DNA from: CBDHDJ01 sp965261645
GTDB taxonomy: Bacteria; Pseudomonadota; Alphaproteobacteria; SHVV01
Length of the DNA stretch: 64,000 nt
Direction of reading: 5' to 3'
Assembly (NCBI GenBank): GCA_965261645.1
Contig: CBDHDJ010000003.1
Span: 868,001-932,000, forward strand
The notes under the pieces were generated by a model. The model did no database searches. It saw only the letters and a list, made by a program, of their open reading frames with translations, and had not been told where the DNA came from. Positions 41,478 through 50,575 of this stretch are shown here, one piece after another. Made by a program: the position numbers and the translations under genes. Position 1 is the stretch's first letter. Each line of letters opens with the position of its first letter.

Positions 41478-42179
41478 TCATGGGGCCGGGTCCATCAATA
41501 GCGCCACCGCGCCCGCGACGGCGCCAAACTGCTCGACGATCGCGTGCGCGCCCGCCTCGCGCAGCTCCTGGGCGGCGTGATAACCCCACGCCACCCCCAC
41601 AGCATAGGCCCCGGCGCTGCGGGCCATGGCGATATCGTACGTCGTATCGCCCACCACCGTGGTCCGGCCCGGGTCCACGCCGGTCTCGTCCATCGCGCGC
41701 TGGACCATGCCGGGATGGGGTTTGCCCGGCCCATCGTCGGCGGTCTGCAGGGTCACGAACCGGCCCTGCAAACCATGCCGCTCGAGGGTGCGATCGAGGC
41801 CACGGCCCGACTTACCGGTGGCGATGCCGAGCAGGTAACCCGCCGCATCGAGCGCGGCGAGGGCCTCGTGCGCGCCGGGGAACAGCGGCTCCTCGAAATC
41901 AACCGCCGCGCGCGCATCGGCAAAGGCGGTCTTATAGGATTCGGCAAGCGTTTGATGATGGGTGGTTTCCCCCCCGGGGTGCAGCCGCTCAATCGCGTCT
42001 GTCAGCGATAGGCCGACGACACGCCGAATCGCCGCGTTCGCCGGTACCTCCAAATCGTGCGCATCGAAGGCGCGCGCCATCGACGCGATGATCGCGTGCT
42101 GGCTGTCGATCAGCGTGCCATCGCAGTCGAAGATGATGAGACGCGGGGCCGAATCCGCGCTCATGGGACGCATCACCAT
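41478..42179 (-). CDS. HAD-superfamily hydrolase, phosphoglycolate phosphatase-like
   Basis: A 233-residue HAD phosphatase with motif I IIFDCDGTLIDSQ, a helical cap (residues about 30-95), motif II/III region LLGIATGKSGRG and motif IV VVGDTTYDIAMARSAGAYAVGV. It should hydrolyse a small phosphate ester, perhaps phosphoglycolate. The ATG at 42179 overlaps the rluC stop; the ATG at 42164 is an equally good choice and would remove five residues. Genes on both sides are tightly packed. Confidence 0.88.
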   Translation of the reverse strand: MVMRPMSADSAPRLIIFDCDGTLIDSQHAIIASMARAFDAHDLEVPANAAIRRVVGLSLTDAIERLHPGGETTHHQTLAESYKTAFADARAAVDFEEPLFPGAHEALAALDAAGYLLGIATGKSGRGLDRTLERHGLQGRFVTLQTADDGPGKPHPGMVQRAMDETGVDPGRTTVVGDTTYDIAMARSAGAYAVGVAWGYHAAQELREAGAHAIVEQFGAVAGAVALLMDPAP

Positions 42180-43138
42180 GGCTCGGACGGGGCCTCCCTA
42201 TCGAAGCCGAAGAAATCCCAACTCGTCTGCATGTGCGGCGGCAGCGGCGCCGTGACCTCGATCGCCTGGCCCCCGGCATCCTCGAACCCGATCGAACGGG
42301 CGTGCAGGTGGAGGCCCCCGTCCACGGCCATTCCCGGCAGGCTTGCTGCCGGCCCGCCATACTTGCCATCGCCGAGGATGGGCATGCCGAGCGCCGCACA
42401 ATGGACGCGCAGCTGATGGGTGCGCCCGCTTTGTGGCCTGAGCGCGAGCCAGGCCATGCGCCGGCCGGCCGCGTCGATCACCGCATAGGCGGTCGCCGCC
42501 GCCTTGCCCCCGTCATCCACGACGACCCGCTCGCCGGACCGGCGCGCCCGCTTGGCCAACGGCAGCTCGATGAGGCCCCGGGCCGGCCGCGGCACGCCGA
42601 GCACGAGAGCCCAGTAGAGCTTTTGCACCGCGCCTTTGCGGAAGGCGGCGCTCAGGCGGGCGGCCGCGTTCGCGCTGCGGGCCAGCAGCAGCACGCCGCT
42701 TGTGTCCTTGTCCAGGCGGTGAACCAGGCGCGGGCGCTCGGCCCGGCCGAACCTGAGCGCCTCGAGCATGGCATCGAGGTGGCGCACGGTCTTGGTGCCG
42801 CCTTGCACGGCGAGGCCCGCTGGCTTGTCGAGGACGATCACGTCGGAATCCCGATAGAGCACGCGCGCTCGGAGGTTCTGTGCGGCGGCCGGCTCGACCA
42901 CACGGACCTGCGGCCGTCGTGCCGGGCCCGTCTCACCAAGCGGCGGTATGCGGATGGTCTCGGCGGCATCGAGCCGGGTGCCCGCTTTGGCGCGCCGGCC
43001 ATCGATGCGAACCTGGCCGGTCCTCAGGAGCTTTTCGAGGCGGCCGTGGCTGAGGCCGGGAAAGTGCCGCTTGAACCAGCGATCGAGGCGGAGGCCCGCT
43101 TCCTCGCGCCCGACCCGGTGCTGCGTGACGCCGTTCAC
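42173..43138 (-). CDS. rluC: RluA-family 23S rRNA pseudouridine synthase
   Basis: A 321-residue enzyme with an N-terminal S4 RNA-binding domain (RLDRWFKRHFPGLSHGRLEKL) and a synthase domain with catalytic Asp143 in VHRLDKDTSGVLLLAR. The C-terminal motifs LRPQSGRTHQLRVH and PILGDGKYGG are conserved. RluC-type enzymes modify 23S rRNA around helix 39 and the decoding neighbourhood; RluD remains an alternative from sequence alone. It follows rarA by 39 bases, as in many alphaproteobacteria. Confidence 0.9.
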   Translation of the reverse strand: MNGVTQHRVGREEAGLRLDRWFKRHFPGLSHGRLEKLLRTGQVRIDGRRAKAGTRLDAAETIRIPPLGETGPARRPQVRVVEPAAAQNLRARVLYRDSDVIVLDKPAGLAVQGGTKTVRHLDAMLEALRFGRAERPRLVHRLDKDTSGVLLLARSANAAARLSAAFRKGAVQKLYWALVLGVPRPARGLIELPLAKRARRSGERVVVDDGGKAAATAYAVIDAAGRRMAWLALRPQSGRTHQLRVHCAALGMPILGDGKYGGPAASLPGMAVDGGLHLHARSIGFEDAGGQAIEVTAPLPPHMQTSWDFFGFDREAPSEPW

Positions 43139-43177
43139 GTCACCGCCACAGGCCGGGCGTCGCGCCCGCTCGTCCCC

Positions 43178-44518
43178 TCACTGTCCGGTCTCTTCGGAAT
43201 CGTCGGCCTCGCCCGTTGCCGCCATCTTCGCGCGCAGCTTGCGCCAGTAATCGAGACGTTTGCCCACCTCGCGTTCGAATCCGCGCTCGCTAGGCTCATA
43301 GAACGTCTGGCGCGGATAGTCGTCGGGAAAGTAGTTCTGGCCGGAGAAGCCCTCGTCGGTGTTGTGGTCGTAGACATAACCCTTTCCGTAGCCGAGGTCT
43401 TTCATCAGCCGCGTCGGCGCGTTGAGGATGTGGAAAGGCGGCATGAGAGAGCCCGATTCGCGGGCCGCCTGGGTCGCGCTTTTCTCCGCGCGGTAGGTGG
43501 CGTTCGACTTGGGCGCGCTGGCGAGATAAACGACACATTGAACCAGCGCCAATTCGCCCTCCGGCGTGCCGAGGAAGTCGTAAGTGTCCTTGGCCGCGAG
43601 CGCCTGCACCACGGCGTTGGGATCGGCGAGCCCGACGTCCTCGACGGCGAAACGGACGAGGCGCCGGGCGATGTAGAGCGGATCCTCGCCCGCGCTCACC
43701 ATACGCGCGAGCCAGTAAAGCGCCGCATCGGTGTCCGAGCCACGGAGCGATTTGTGCAGTGCGCTGATGAGGTTGTAATGGCCCTCCTGCGCCTTGTCGT
43801 AGAGCGGCACACGTTGCTGGACGACGTTGGCGAGCGCCTGCGTGTCCAGTTGAGGCGTTGCCGGCAAGGTGAAAAGCTCCTCTGCCAGGTTGAGCACGTA
43901 ACGCCCGTCGCCGTCCGACATCGCCCGGAGCGCGGCGCGGGCGTCCACATCGAGAGGCAGCGCACGGCCAGCGTCGGCCTCGGCCCGGGTTACGAGCGCC
44001 TCGAGCGACGCATCGTCGAGCCGATGGAGGACCAAAACCTGGCAGCGCGATAGGAGCGGCGCATTCAATTCGAAGGACGGATTCTCCGTCGTGGCGCCGA
44101 CCAGCGTCACGGTGCCGTCCTCCACCACCGGCAGGAACCCGTCCTGCTGGCTCCGATTGAAACGGTGGATCTCGTCGACGAACAGGAGCGTGCCGCGCCC
44201 TTCCCGGCGTCGCTGGCGCGCCTCGTCAAACGCCTTGCGCAGGTCGGCGACACCGGCGAACACCGCAGATAGCTGGACGAACTCGAGCTCCGCCTCGTGG
44301 GCCAACAGCCTCGCGATTGTGGTCTTGCCGCAGCCCGGCGGCCCCCACAGGATGACCGAGGCGAGCTTGTGCGCGGCGATCATGCGATGCAGCGGCCCCT
44401 CGGCCCCGAGCAGGTGGTCCTGACCCAACACCTCATCGAGGCTTTTGGGCCGGAGCCGGTCGGCGAGCGGCCGCGGCGCGTCGTCGGCCATACCGGCGGC
44501 ATCGAAAAGCGAGCTCAT
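43178..44518 (-). CDS. rarA: Replication-associated recombination protein A (AAA ATPase)
   Basis: A 446-residue AAA+ protein of the RarA/MgsA/WRNIP1 family acting at stalled replication forks. Walker A is WGPPGCGKTTIAR (residues 58-70), Walker B LLFVDEIHRFN, and sensor 1 GATTENPSFELN. The C-terminal tetramerisation region includes EGHYNLISALHKSLRGSD and GYGKGYVYDHNTDEGFSGQNY. The ATG at 44518 overlaps the Deg protease stop by four bases (ATGA), which favours it over the longer open frame. Confidence 0.95.
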   Translation of the reverse strand: MSSLFDAAGMADDAPRPLADRLRPKSLDEVLGQDHLLGAEGPLHRMIAAHKLASVILWGPPGCGKTTIARLLAHEAELEFVQLSAVFAGVADLRKAFDEARQRRREGRGTLLFVDEIHRFNRSQQDGFLPVVEDGTVTLVGATTENPSFELNAPLLSRCQVLVLHRLDDASLEALVTRAEADAGRALPLDVDARAALRAMSDGDGRYVLNLAEELFTLPATPQLDTQALANVVQQRVPLYDKAQEGHYNLISALHKSLRGSDTDAALYWLARMVSAGEDPLYIARRLVRFAVEDVGLADPNAVVQALAAKDTYDFLGTPEGELALVQCVVYLASAPKSNATYRAEKSATQAARESGSLMPPFHILNAPTRLMKDLGYGKGYVYDHNTDEGFSGQNYFPDDYPRQTFYEPSERGFEREVGKRLDYWRKLRAKMAATGEADDSEETGQ

Positions 44519-45933
44519 CCCCGCACCCTGAGGCTGAGCACGCGATCGCCGCGGCGCAGCCGGATTTGCCACGCCTCGACGTCCTCATCCAGCGCGAGCT
44601 TGAGCTCCGCGACGCTGGTGATCTTGCGGTCGTTGACGGCGGTGATGATGTCGCCAGCGCGCAGTCCGAACCGGCGGGCCGGGCTCGGACGGGGCACGTT
44701 TGTCAGAATCACGCCTTTCGCGAGCGTATCGATCCTCAGCTCGTCAGCCAGGGCGGGCGAAAGGTTGGCGGCGGTGGCGCCGGCCACGGGATGGCGTCCG
44801 GTCAGCGTCGTCAGATCGCGTGGCGGCTCCTCCGGTAGCGCACTCAGTTTGGCGGTCACGGTGCGCGCGCGGCCCTCGCGACTCAGGCCGAGCGTGATCT
44901 CTTCGCCGATCTCGCGCGTCGCAACCCGGTAGGCAAGGCCCGCCGGATCAGCGACGTCGCGACCGTCCACCGCGTGGATGACACCGCCGATTTCGATCCC
45001 GGCCTGGTCCGCCGGGCCGGCCGGAAAGATTCGCTCGATCAGCACCCCACCGGGGCGGGTGAGGTCGATGGCTTCGGCGATCTCCGCGGTGACGAGCTGG
45101 CCCAATGCGCCGAGCCACGGCCGCATGATGCGCCCGCCCGCGATCGCGCCTTTGACGATGATCGCGACCAGATTGGCAGGAATCGCGAAGCCGATGCCGA
45201 TCGACCCGCCGGTCCGGGAAAAGATCGCCGTATTGATCCCCGCCACCGTACCGTCCATGGTGATCAGCGCGCCGCCCGAATTGCCCGGGTTGATCGCCGC
45301 ATCGGTCTGGATGAAGAAGCGGTAATCGCCCGCCCCGACCTGGGTTCGCGCCACCGCCGATACAATGTCCGACGTGACGGTTTGCCCGACGCCGAAGGGA
45401 TTGCCGATGGCGATGACGATATCGCCGACCTCGAGCGCGTCCGAATCGCCGAACTCGAGATAGCGCAAGGATTCCCCCTCGACATCGATCTTGAGCACCG
45501 CCAGATCGGTGCGTTCATCGGCCAACACGACCCGCGCGGCGAACTGGCGCCGGTCCGACAGCGCCACGGTGATTTCGTCTCTGTCCTTGATGACATGGTG
45601 ATTGGTGACGACGTAGCCGTCGGGCGTGACGATCACACCGGAGCCGAGTGCGTTCTTGACCCGCTTGTCGATCCAGCCAAGAGAGAACTCGTCGCCGAAG
45701 AAATGGCGAAAAAACGGGTCATCGAAGAACGGCGAGCGGATGGTCTGCACCACACGGCGGCTGAAGATATTCACCACCGCCGGCGCCGCTTCCTTCACCA
45801 GCGGCGCATAGGACAACTGGATTTCGGCCTGCGAGGTTGGCAGTGCCTTCTCTGCCGCGGCGGCGCCCGCGAGGAGCGGCGCGATCACGACACCAAAAAG
45901 GAGCACCCACCAGAGCGGCTCGAAACGAATCAT
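44515..45933 (-). CDS. Periplasmic serine endoprotease, DegP/HtrA (Do) type
   Basis: A 472-residue Deg protease. A signal peptide (hydrophobic residues about 8-25, ending AGAAAA) directs it to the periplasm. The catalytic triad is His113 (VVTNHHV), Asp143 (RTDLAVLK) and Ser219 (PGNSGG). Two PDZ domains follow, starting near residues 270 and 385 (GVLIERIFPAGPADQAGI; FGLRAGDIITAVNDRKI). It degrades or refolds damaged envelope proteins. The gene is 111 bp after rplQ and overlaps rarA by four bases, a frequent alphaproteobacterial order. Confidence 0.94.
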   Translation of the reverse strand: MIRFEPLWWVLLFGVVIAPLLAGAAAAEKALPTSQAEIQLSYAPLVKEAAPAVVNIFSRRVVQTIRSPFFDDPFFRHFFGDEFSLGWIDKRVKNALGSGVIVTPDGYVVTNHHVIKDRDEITVALSDRRQFAARVVLADERTDLAVLKIDVEGESLRYLEFGDSDALEVGDIVIAIGNPFGVGQTVTSDIVSAVARTQVGAGDYRFFIQTDAAINPGNSGGALITMDGTVAGINTAIFSRTGGSIGIGFAIPANLVAIIVKGAIAGGRIMRPWLGALGQLVTAEIAEAIDLTRPGGVLIERIFPAGPADQAGIEIGGVIHAVDGRDVADPAGLAYRVATREIGEEITLGLSREGRARTVTAKLSALPEEPPRDLTTLTGRHPVAGATAANLSPALADELRIDTLAKGVILTNVPRPSPARRFGLRAGDIITAVNDRKITSVAELKLALDEDVEAWQIRLRRGDRVLSLRVRG

Positions 45934-45987
45934 CCCTACTCCATGAACGGCATGGATTCGATATTGTGCCGTCAGTCTAGCGTCCCG

Positions 45988-46022
45988 AAAACAGAAAGGG
46001 CAGCCTCCCTGGCCGCCCCTGG
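45988..46022 (-). terminator. Intrinsic terminator after rplQ
   Basis: On the minus strand GGGCGGCC, an AGGGA loop and GGCTGCCC make a GC-rich hairpin with one mismatch, followed by TTTCTGTTTT. It lies about 25 bases downstream of the rplQ stop and should end the ribosomal superoperon transcript. Confidence 0.82.
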
Positions 46023-46044
46023 TGTCGGTACTCTGCCGGCAGGA

Positions 46045-46479
46045 TCAACCGGTCGCCTGCTCCTCGCCTTCGTCTTCGGCTTCGCCGGGCACGGGCCCGG
46101 AGTCCTGGCCCTTGACGTCGGGGTCGCGATCGACGAGTTCGATCACCGCCATGGGCGCCGCATCACCGTAACGGAAGCCGGCGCGAATCACACGCGTATA
46201 GCCGCCCGTGCGTTCGCGGTAACGGGGCCCGAGGGTCGCGAACAGCTTGTCGACCAGTTTGGGCTCGTACAGATAGGACAGCGCCTGACGGCGGGCGTGA
46301 AGATCACCGCGTTTGCCGAGCGTGATCAGCTTGTCGACGATGCTGCGCAGCTCCATCGCTTTGGGCAGCGTCGTGCTGATCTGCTCGTGCTTGATGAGCG
46401 ATGCTGCCATGTTTGCGAACATCGCCCGGCGATGCGCACTCGCGCGGTTAAGTTTTCGGCCCTGCTTGCGATGGCGCAT
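46045..46479 (-). CDS. rplQ: 50S ribosomal protein L17
   Basis: A 144-residue L17, which lines the nascent-chain exit side of the large subunit. The start MRHRKQGRKLNRASAHRRAM and the ELVDRDPDVKGQDSG end of the core are typical. The last 15 or so residues (PGEAEDEGEEQATG) make a short acidic tail beyond the common core. It follows rpoA by 51 bases and precedes the terminator at 45988-46022. Confidence 0.97.
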   Translation of the reverse strand: MRHRKQGRKLNRASAHRRAMFANMAASLIKHEQISTTLPKAMELRSIVDKLITLGKRGDLHARRQALSYLYEPKLVDKLFATLGPRYRERTGGYTRVIRAGFRYGDAAPMAVIELVDRDPDVKGQDSGPVPGEAEDEGEEQATG

Positions 46480-46530
46480 CTTTGTCTCCCGCCTCGGGAC
46501 TCCGGGCGCGCGTACCGCGCCCGCGTCTGC

Positions 46531-47562
46531 TCAACCTCTCACAAACGGATCTTCGAGGCGCTTGGCCAATTCCTCGATATTCTCCGGCGGCCAATCGGTC
46601 ACCTCCATACCGAGATGGAGCCCCATCGAGCTCAGGACCTCCTTGATCTCGTTCAGCGACTTGCGGCCGAAGTTGGGTGTCCGCAACATTTCCGCTTCGC
46701 TCTTTTGAATCAGATCGCCGATATAGACGATATTGTCGTTCTTGAGGCAGTTGGCGGAGCGAACCGAAAGTTCGAGTTCGTCGACCTTGCGCAACAGGTT
46801 ACGATTGAATTCCGGCTCCTCGGGCGCCTCTTCGCGCTGCTCGATGACGGGCTCCTCGAAACTGATGAAGCGCTGGACCTGATCCTGCAGAATGCGCGCC
46901 GCCAAAGCCACCGCATTGTCGGGCGACATGGTGCCATCGGTCTCAACTTCGAGGGAAAGCTTGTCGTAATCGAGAATCTGTCCCTCGCGGGTGTTCTCCA
47001 CCTTGTAGGACACGCGCTTGACCGGGCTGTAGATGGCGTCCACCGGCATTAGGCCGATCTGGGCATCTTCCGGCCGGTTGCGCTCGGCCGGGACGTAGCC
47101 TTTACCGGCCTGCACGGTCATTTCCATGCTGAGCTTGGTGCCGCTGTCGAGGGTGCAGATCACCAGATCGGGATTCATGATCTCGATGTCATGGCCGGTT
47201 TCGATAGCGCTGGCCTTCACCTCGCCGGGGCCTTCAGCCTTCAGGGTCATGCGCTTGGGGCCCTCGCCATGCATGCGCACGGCCAAACCCTTGAGATTGA
47301 GGACGATGTCGGTGACATCCTCGCGGACACCCGGGATCGACGAAAACTCGTGCAGCACGCCATCGATCTGAAGCGAGGTGACGGCGGCTCCCTGAAGCGA
47401 CGACAGGAGAATGCGCCGGAGCGCGTTGCCCAGCGTCAGGCCGAAGCCGCGTTCGAGCGGCTCGGCGACGACCGTGGCCATATTGCCGTAATCACCGGTC
47501 TCGATAACCAGCTTGTTGGGTTTGATGAGTTCCTGCCAGTTCTTCTGTATCACCTGGGACAC
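46531..47562 (-). CDS. rpoA: RNA polymerase alpha subunit
   Basis: A 343-residue alpha subunit. The N-terminal dimerisation and assembly domain (FGLTLGNALRRILLSSLQGAAVTSL) is joined by an acidic linker around residues 240-255 to the C-terminal domain (ELSVRSANCLKNDNIVYIGDLIQ, FGRKSLNEIKEVL) that contacts UP elements and activators. It is separated from rpsK by 132 bp containing a perfect hairpin, whereas the rest of the operon is tightly packed. Confidence 0.98.
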   Translation of the reverse strand: MSQVIQKNWQELIKPNKLVIETGDYGNMATVVAEPLERGFGLTLGNALRRILLSSLQGAAVTSLQIDGVLHEFSSIPGVREDVTDIVLNLKGLAVRMHGEGPKRMTLKAEGPGEVKASAIETGHDIEIMNPDLVICTLDSGTKLSMEMTVQAGKGYVPAERNRPEDAQIGLMPVDAIYSPVKRVSYKVENTREGQILDYDKLSLEVETDGTMSPDNAVALAARILQDQVQRFISFEEPVIEQREEAPEEPEFNRNLLRKVDELELSVRSANCLKNDNIVYIGDLIQKSEAEMLRTPNFGRKSLNEIKEVLSSMGLHLGMEVTDWPPENIEELAKRLEDPFVRG

Positions 47563-47588
47563 CTCGAATTTTGCGTATCTTCAATGGG

Positions 47589-47606
47589 GGCCGCCGCTTG
47601 GCGGCC
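47589..47606 (-). other. Perfect 7-bp hairpin between rpsK and rpoA
   Basis: GGCCGCC, loop GCTT, GGCGGCC is a perfect stem in the unusually long 132-bp rpsK-rpoA gap. No T-run follows on the transcribed strand, so it is not a standard terminator. It could stabilise or process the mRNA. Confidence 0.55.
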
Positions 47607-47694
47607 ACACACCCTGTGCTGGGTGCCACTCCACGTGCGTAGACGGCACGACCTATCCTGATGTGAGGGGCTCGATGAGCTTATCGCCAATTCC

Positions 47695-48084
47695 TCACAC
47701 GCGTCGGCGCTTGGGTGGGCGGCATCCGTTGTGCGGGATCGGCGTCACGTCGCGAATAGTGGTGATCGTGAAGCCCACGGTCTGAAGTGCTCTCAGCGCC
47801 GATTCGCGCCCCGATCCGGGCCCCCGGACCTCCACTTCCAATGTCCGCACGCCGTGCTCCTGCGCCTTGCGGCCCGCGTCCTCGGCGGCCATCTGCGCGG
47901 CATAGGGCGTGGATTTGCGCGACCCCCTGAATCCCTGCTGCCCCGCCGACGACCAGGCGATCGTATTGCCCTGGGCGTCGGTGATCGTGATCATCGTGTT
48001 GTTGTACGTGGCATTCACGTGCGCCACGCCCGACGTGATGTTCTTGCGTTCGCTGCGGCGAACTCGGCTGGTTGCCCGCGCCAC
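47695..48084 (-). CDS. rpsK: 30S ribosomal protein S11
   Basis: A 129-residue S11 of the platform, contacting the 690 loop and mRNA exit channel. The core ITSGVAHVNATYNNTMITITD and the C-terminal RDVTPIPHNGCRPPKRRRV are fully standard. Translation starts at the GTG at 48084, one base after the rpsM stop (TAACGTG), giving the family length; longer frames overlap rpsM. Confidence 0.97.
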   Translation of the reverse strand: MARATSRVRRSERKNITSGVAHVNATYNNTMITITDAQGNTIAWSSAGQQGFRGSRKSTPYAAQMAAEDAGRKAQEHGVRTLEVEVRGPGSGRESALRALQTVGFTITTIRDVTPIPHNGCRPPKRRRV

Positions 48085-48085
48085 G

Positions 48086-48460
48086 TTACACCGTCCTCTT
48101 CTTGCCCGCGATCGGGCGCGCCGGCCCTTTTCGCGTCCGTGCGTTGGTATGGGTGCGCTGCCCGCGAACGGGCAAGCCACGACGATGGCGCAACCCCCGG
48201 TAGCAACCCAGATCCATCAATCGCTTGACATTCATCGCAGCCTCGCGCCGCAGGTCGCCCTCGACAATGTAATCGCGGTCGATCACCTCGCGGATCTGGA
48301 TCACTTCGGCGTCGGTCAGCTCATGGACGCGACGCTCCGAGGGAATTCCTACCTTGCCGCAGATTTCCGTCGCCCGCGTCCGGCCGATCCCATAAATATA
48401 GGACAAGGAAATCTCAACTCGCTTCTCGTTGGGAATATTGACACCGGAAATGCGCGCCAC
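48086..48460 (-). CDS. rpsM: 30S ribosomal protein S13
   Basis: A 124-residue S13 of the small-subunit head, forming bridges with the large subunit and touching P-site tRNA. ARISGVNIPNEKRVEISLSY and the basic tail GQRTHTNARTRKGPARPIAG are conserved. The 122-bp gap to adk is long for this operon and may contain an internal promoter or regulatory leader, though none was resolved. No rpmJ was found in that gap. Confidence 0.97.
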   Translation of the reverse strand: MARISGVNIPNEKRVEISLSYIYGIGRTRATEICGKVGIPSERRVHELTDAEVIQIREVIDRDYIVEGDLRREAAMNVKRLMDLGCYRGLRHRRGLPVRGQRTHTNARTRKGPARPIAGKKRTV

Positions 48461-48582
48461 GCCTGTAACTCCTAAGGTTCAGCAATAGTGAGAGATCTCT
48501 GATTCGGTAACGAAGCCAGCATGCGGGGCGGCATTCGACCGAGGCGCGCGATTATTGGAATTCCTTGGCGCCAAGTCAACCT

Positions 48583-49230
48583 CTACGCCTCCGCAACCGC
48601 ACGAATCTGCCCCATCACCTCGTCCATGCCCGCTGCGCCATCGACCGAGCGCACGATATCGCGCGGTTGGTAGTACGCAACGAGCGGCGCCGTCTCGGCA
48701 TGATACGCCTTGAGCCGGGCCTTGACGGTCTCCGCGGTATCGTCTGACCGTCGGGTGAACTCGGTCGAGCCGCATTGATCACAGAGCCCCTCAACCAGAG
48801 GTTGTTTGAACGTGTCGTGATAGCCGGCGCCGCATTGGGCGCAAGTAAAACGCCCGGTGATCCGTTCCACAAGGAGGTCATCGTCGATCGCGATTTCCAC
48901 CACCCGGTCGACCTGCCGCTCCCGCTCGACGAGCAGCGCATCCAACATCTCGGCCTGGCCGGTGGTACGCGGTACGCCATCAAGGATCACACCACGGCCG
49001 CTCTCGAGGGCATCGATCCGCTCGCCGATCATCGCCATGATGATATCGTCGGACACGAGCTCGCCGGCATCCATGATGGCCTTGGCCTTGCGGCCGATCT
49101 CGGTGCCCTGGCTGACGGCCTGGCGCAGCATGTCGCCAGTTGACAGGGTCAAGAAGCCATCGCTCTCCTCGAGGCGCTTGGCCTGCGTTCCTTTACCCGC
49201 GCCCGGCGCTCCGAGCAGAATGAGAATCAT
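48583..49230 (-). CDS. adk: Adenylate kinase with zinc-type lid
   Basis: A 215-residue adenylate kinase converting ATP and AMP to two ADP. The P-loop is GAPGAGKGTQ (residues 7-16), with the AMP-binding TGDMLRQAV and DGVPRTTGQAE segments. The LID carries two cysteine pairs (CAQCGAGYHD and CDQCGSTEF), so it probably binds structural zinc. One common substitution is in DGVPRT, where many have DGFPRT. Its start overlaps the secY stop by four bases. Confidence 0.97.
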   Translation of the reverse strand: MILILLGAPGAGKGTQAKRLEESDGFLTLSTGDMLRQAVSQGTEIGRKAKAIMDAGELVSDDIIMAMIGERIDALESGRGVILDGVPRTTGQAEMLDALLVERERQVDRVVEIAIDDDLLVERITGRFTCAQCGAGYHDTFKQPLVEGLCDQCGSTEFTRRSDDTAETVKARLKAYHAETAPLVAYYQPRDIVRSVDGAAGMDEVMGQIRAVAEA

Positions 49231-50570
49231 CGGCCCCGCCCGCGCAGCCGCGATTTCTTGATCAGGCCCTCATATTGGTGCGCCAACAAGTGCGACTGCA
49301 CTTGCGTCACCGTATCCGTCGCCACATTGACGACGATGAGAAGCGAGGTGCCGCCGAAATAAAACGGCACCGCATAATTCGAAATCAGGATTTCGGGCAA
49401 CAGGCAGACGGCGGCGAGATAAAGGGCCCCCACCGTGGTCAAGCGGCTGAGAATATAGTCGAGATATTCCGCGGTGTTTCGGCCGGGCCGGATGCCCGGA
49501 ATGAAGCCGCCGTATTTTTTGAGGTTGTCCGCCGTATCGGTCGGGTTGAACACCACCGCCGTGTAGAAGAAGCAGAAGAACACGATCAGGCCGACATAGA
49601 TGGCGAGGTAAAGCGGTTGACCGCGCCCGAGAAGGGTCGTCACGTCGAGCAGCCAACCCGGCCCCTGCTGGGCCGAGAAGCTCGCCATCGTAATCGGCAG
49701 CAACAACAGTGACGAGGCGAAGATCGGCGGGATGACGCCTGCGGTGTTGAGCTTGAGCGGCAGGTGCGAGGCCTCGCCGCCGAACATGCGCGTGCCGACC
49801 TGCCGCTTGGGATATTGCACCGTTATTCGCCGTTGCGCCCGCTCGATGAAAACGATGAAGGCGATGACCCCGATCACCATGACAAGCAGGAGCATGATGA
49901 ATCCGCCCGACAGGGCGCCGGTTCGTCCCAGCTCGAGGGTGGTAGCCAAGGCAGCCGGTAAATTGGCGACGATGCCGGCGAATATGATCAGGGAGATGCC
50001 GTTACCGATGCCGCGTGCGGTGATCTGCTCGCCGAGCCACATCAAGAAGATGGTGCCGCCGGTCACCGTCACGACGGTGGAGAGGCGGAAGAATAGGCCC
50101 GGTTCGATCACTGCGCTGGCCCCGCCCGCCGCCATGTTTTCGAGGCCCACGGCCATGCCGTAAGACTGGACCGCGGCCAGGAGCACGGTGCCGTAGCGAG
50201 TGTATTGGTTGATCTTCTTACGCCCGGCATCGCCCTCCTTCTTGAGCTGCTCCAGACGGGGTGAGACCGTGGTCAGGAGCTGCATGATGATCGAGGCCGA
50301 AATGTAGGGCAGTACATTGAGGGCGAAGATCGTCATGCGCCCGAAGGCGCCGCCGGCGAACATGTCGAACATGCCGAGGATGCCGCCTTGATTCTGACGG
50401 AAGATCTCGGCCAAAACATCGGGATCGATGCCGGGGATCGGGATGTAGGTCCCCAACCGATAGACGACGAGTACGGCGAGCGTGAACCAGATTCGCTTCT
50501 TGAGTTCGGACGCCTTGGCAAGCGCGCCGAAATTGAGCGACCCGGCGATCTGTTCAGCTGCTGAAGGCAT
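49227..50570 (-). CDS. secY: Preprotein translocase subunit SecY
   Basis: A 447-residue protein with ten membrane helices, the pore of the general secretion channel. It begins with the cytosolic stretch FGALAKASELKKRIWFTLAVLVVYRLGTYIPIPGIDPD and contains the typical MQLLTTVSP, ISLIIFAGIVANLP and GGTSLLIVVNVATDT segments. It lies between rplO (five bases) and adk (four-base overlap), the conserved spc operon position. Confidence 0.98.
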   Translation of the reverse strand: MPSAAEQIAGSLNFGALAKASELKKRIWFTLAVLVVYRLGTYIPIPGIDPDVLAEIFRQNQGGILGMFDMFAGGAFGRMTIFALNVLPYISASIIMQLLTTVSPRLEQLKKEGDAGRKKINQYTRYGTVLLAAVQSYGMAVGLENMAAGGASAVIEPGLFFRLSTVVTVTGGTIFLMWLGEQITARGIGNGISLIIFAGIVANLPAALATTLELGRTGALSGGFIMLLLVMVIGVIAFIVFIERAQRRITVQYPKRQVGTRMFGGEASHLPLKLNTAGVIPPIFASSLLLLPITMASFSAQQGPGWLLDVTTLLGRGQPLYLAIYVGLIVFFCFFYTAVVFNPTDTADNLKKYGGFIPGIRPGRNTAEYLDYILSRLTTVGALYLAAVCLLPEILISNYAVPFYFGGTSLLIVVNVATDTVTQVQSHLLAHQYEGLIKKSRLRGRGR

Positions 50571-50575
50571 AACGC

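Noticed and set aside
42233..44053. Plus-strand ORF of 606 codons opposite rluC and rarA
   Set aside because: It spans two real genes on the other strand and has no domain features.
44974..47052. Long plus-strand ORF (692 codons) across the Deg protease, rplQ and rpoA
   Set aside because: It is antisense to three well-supported genes, and its translation has no recognisable domain; GC-rich DNA gives such frames by chance.
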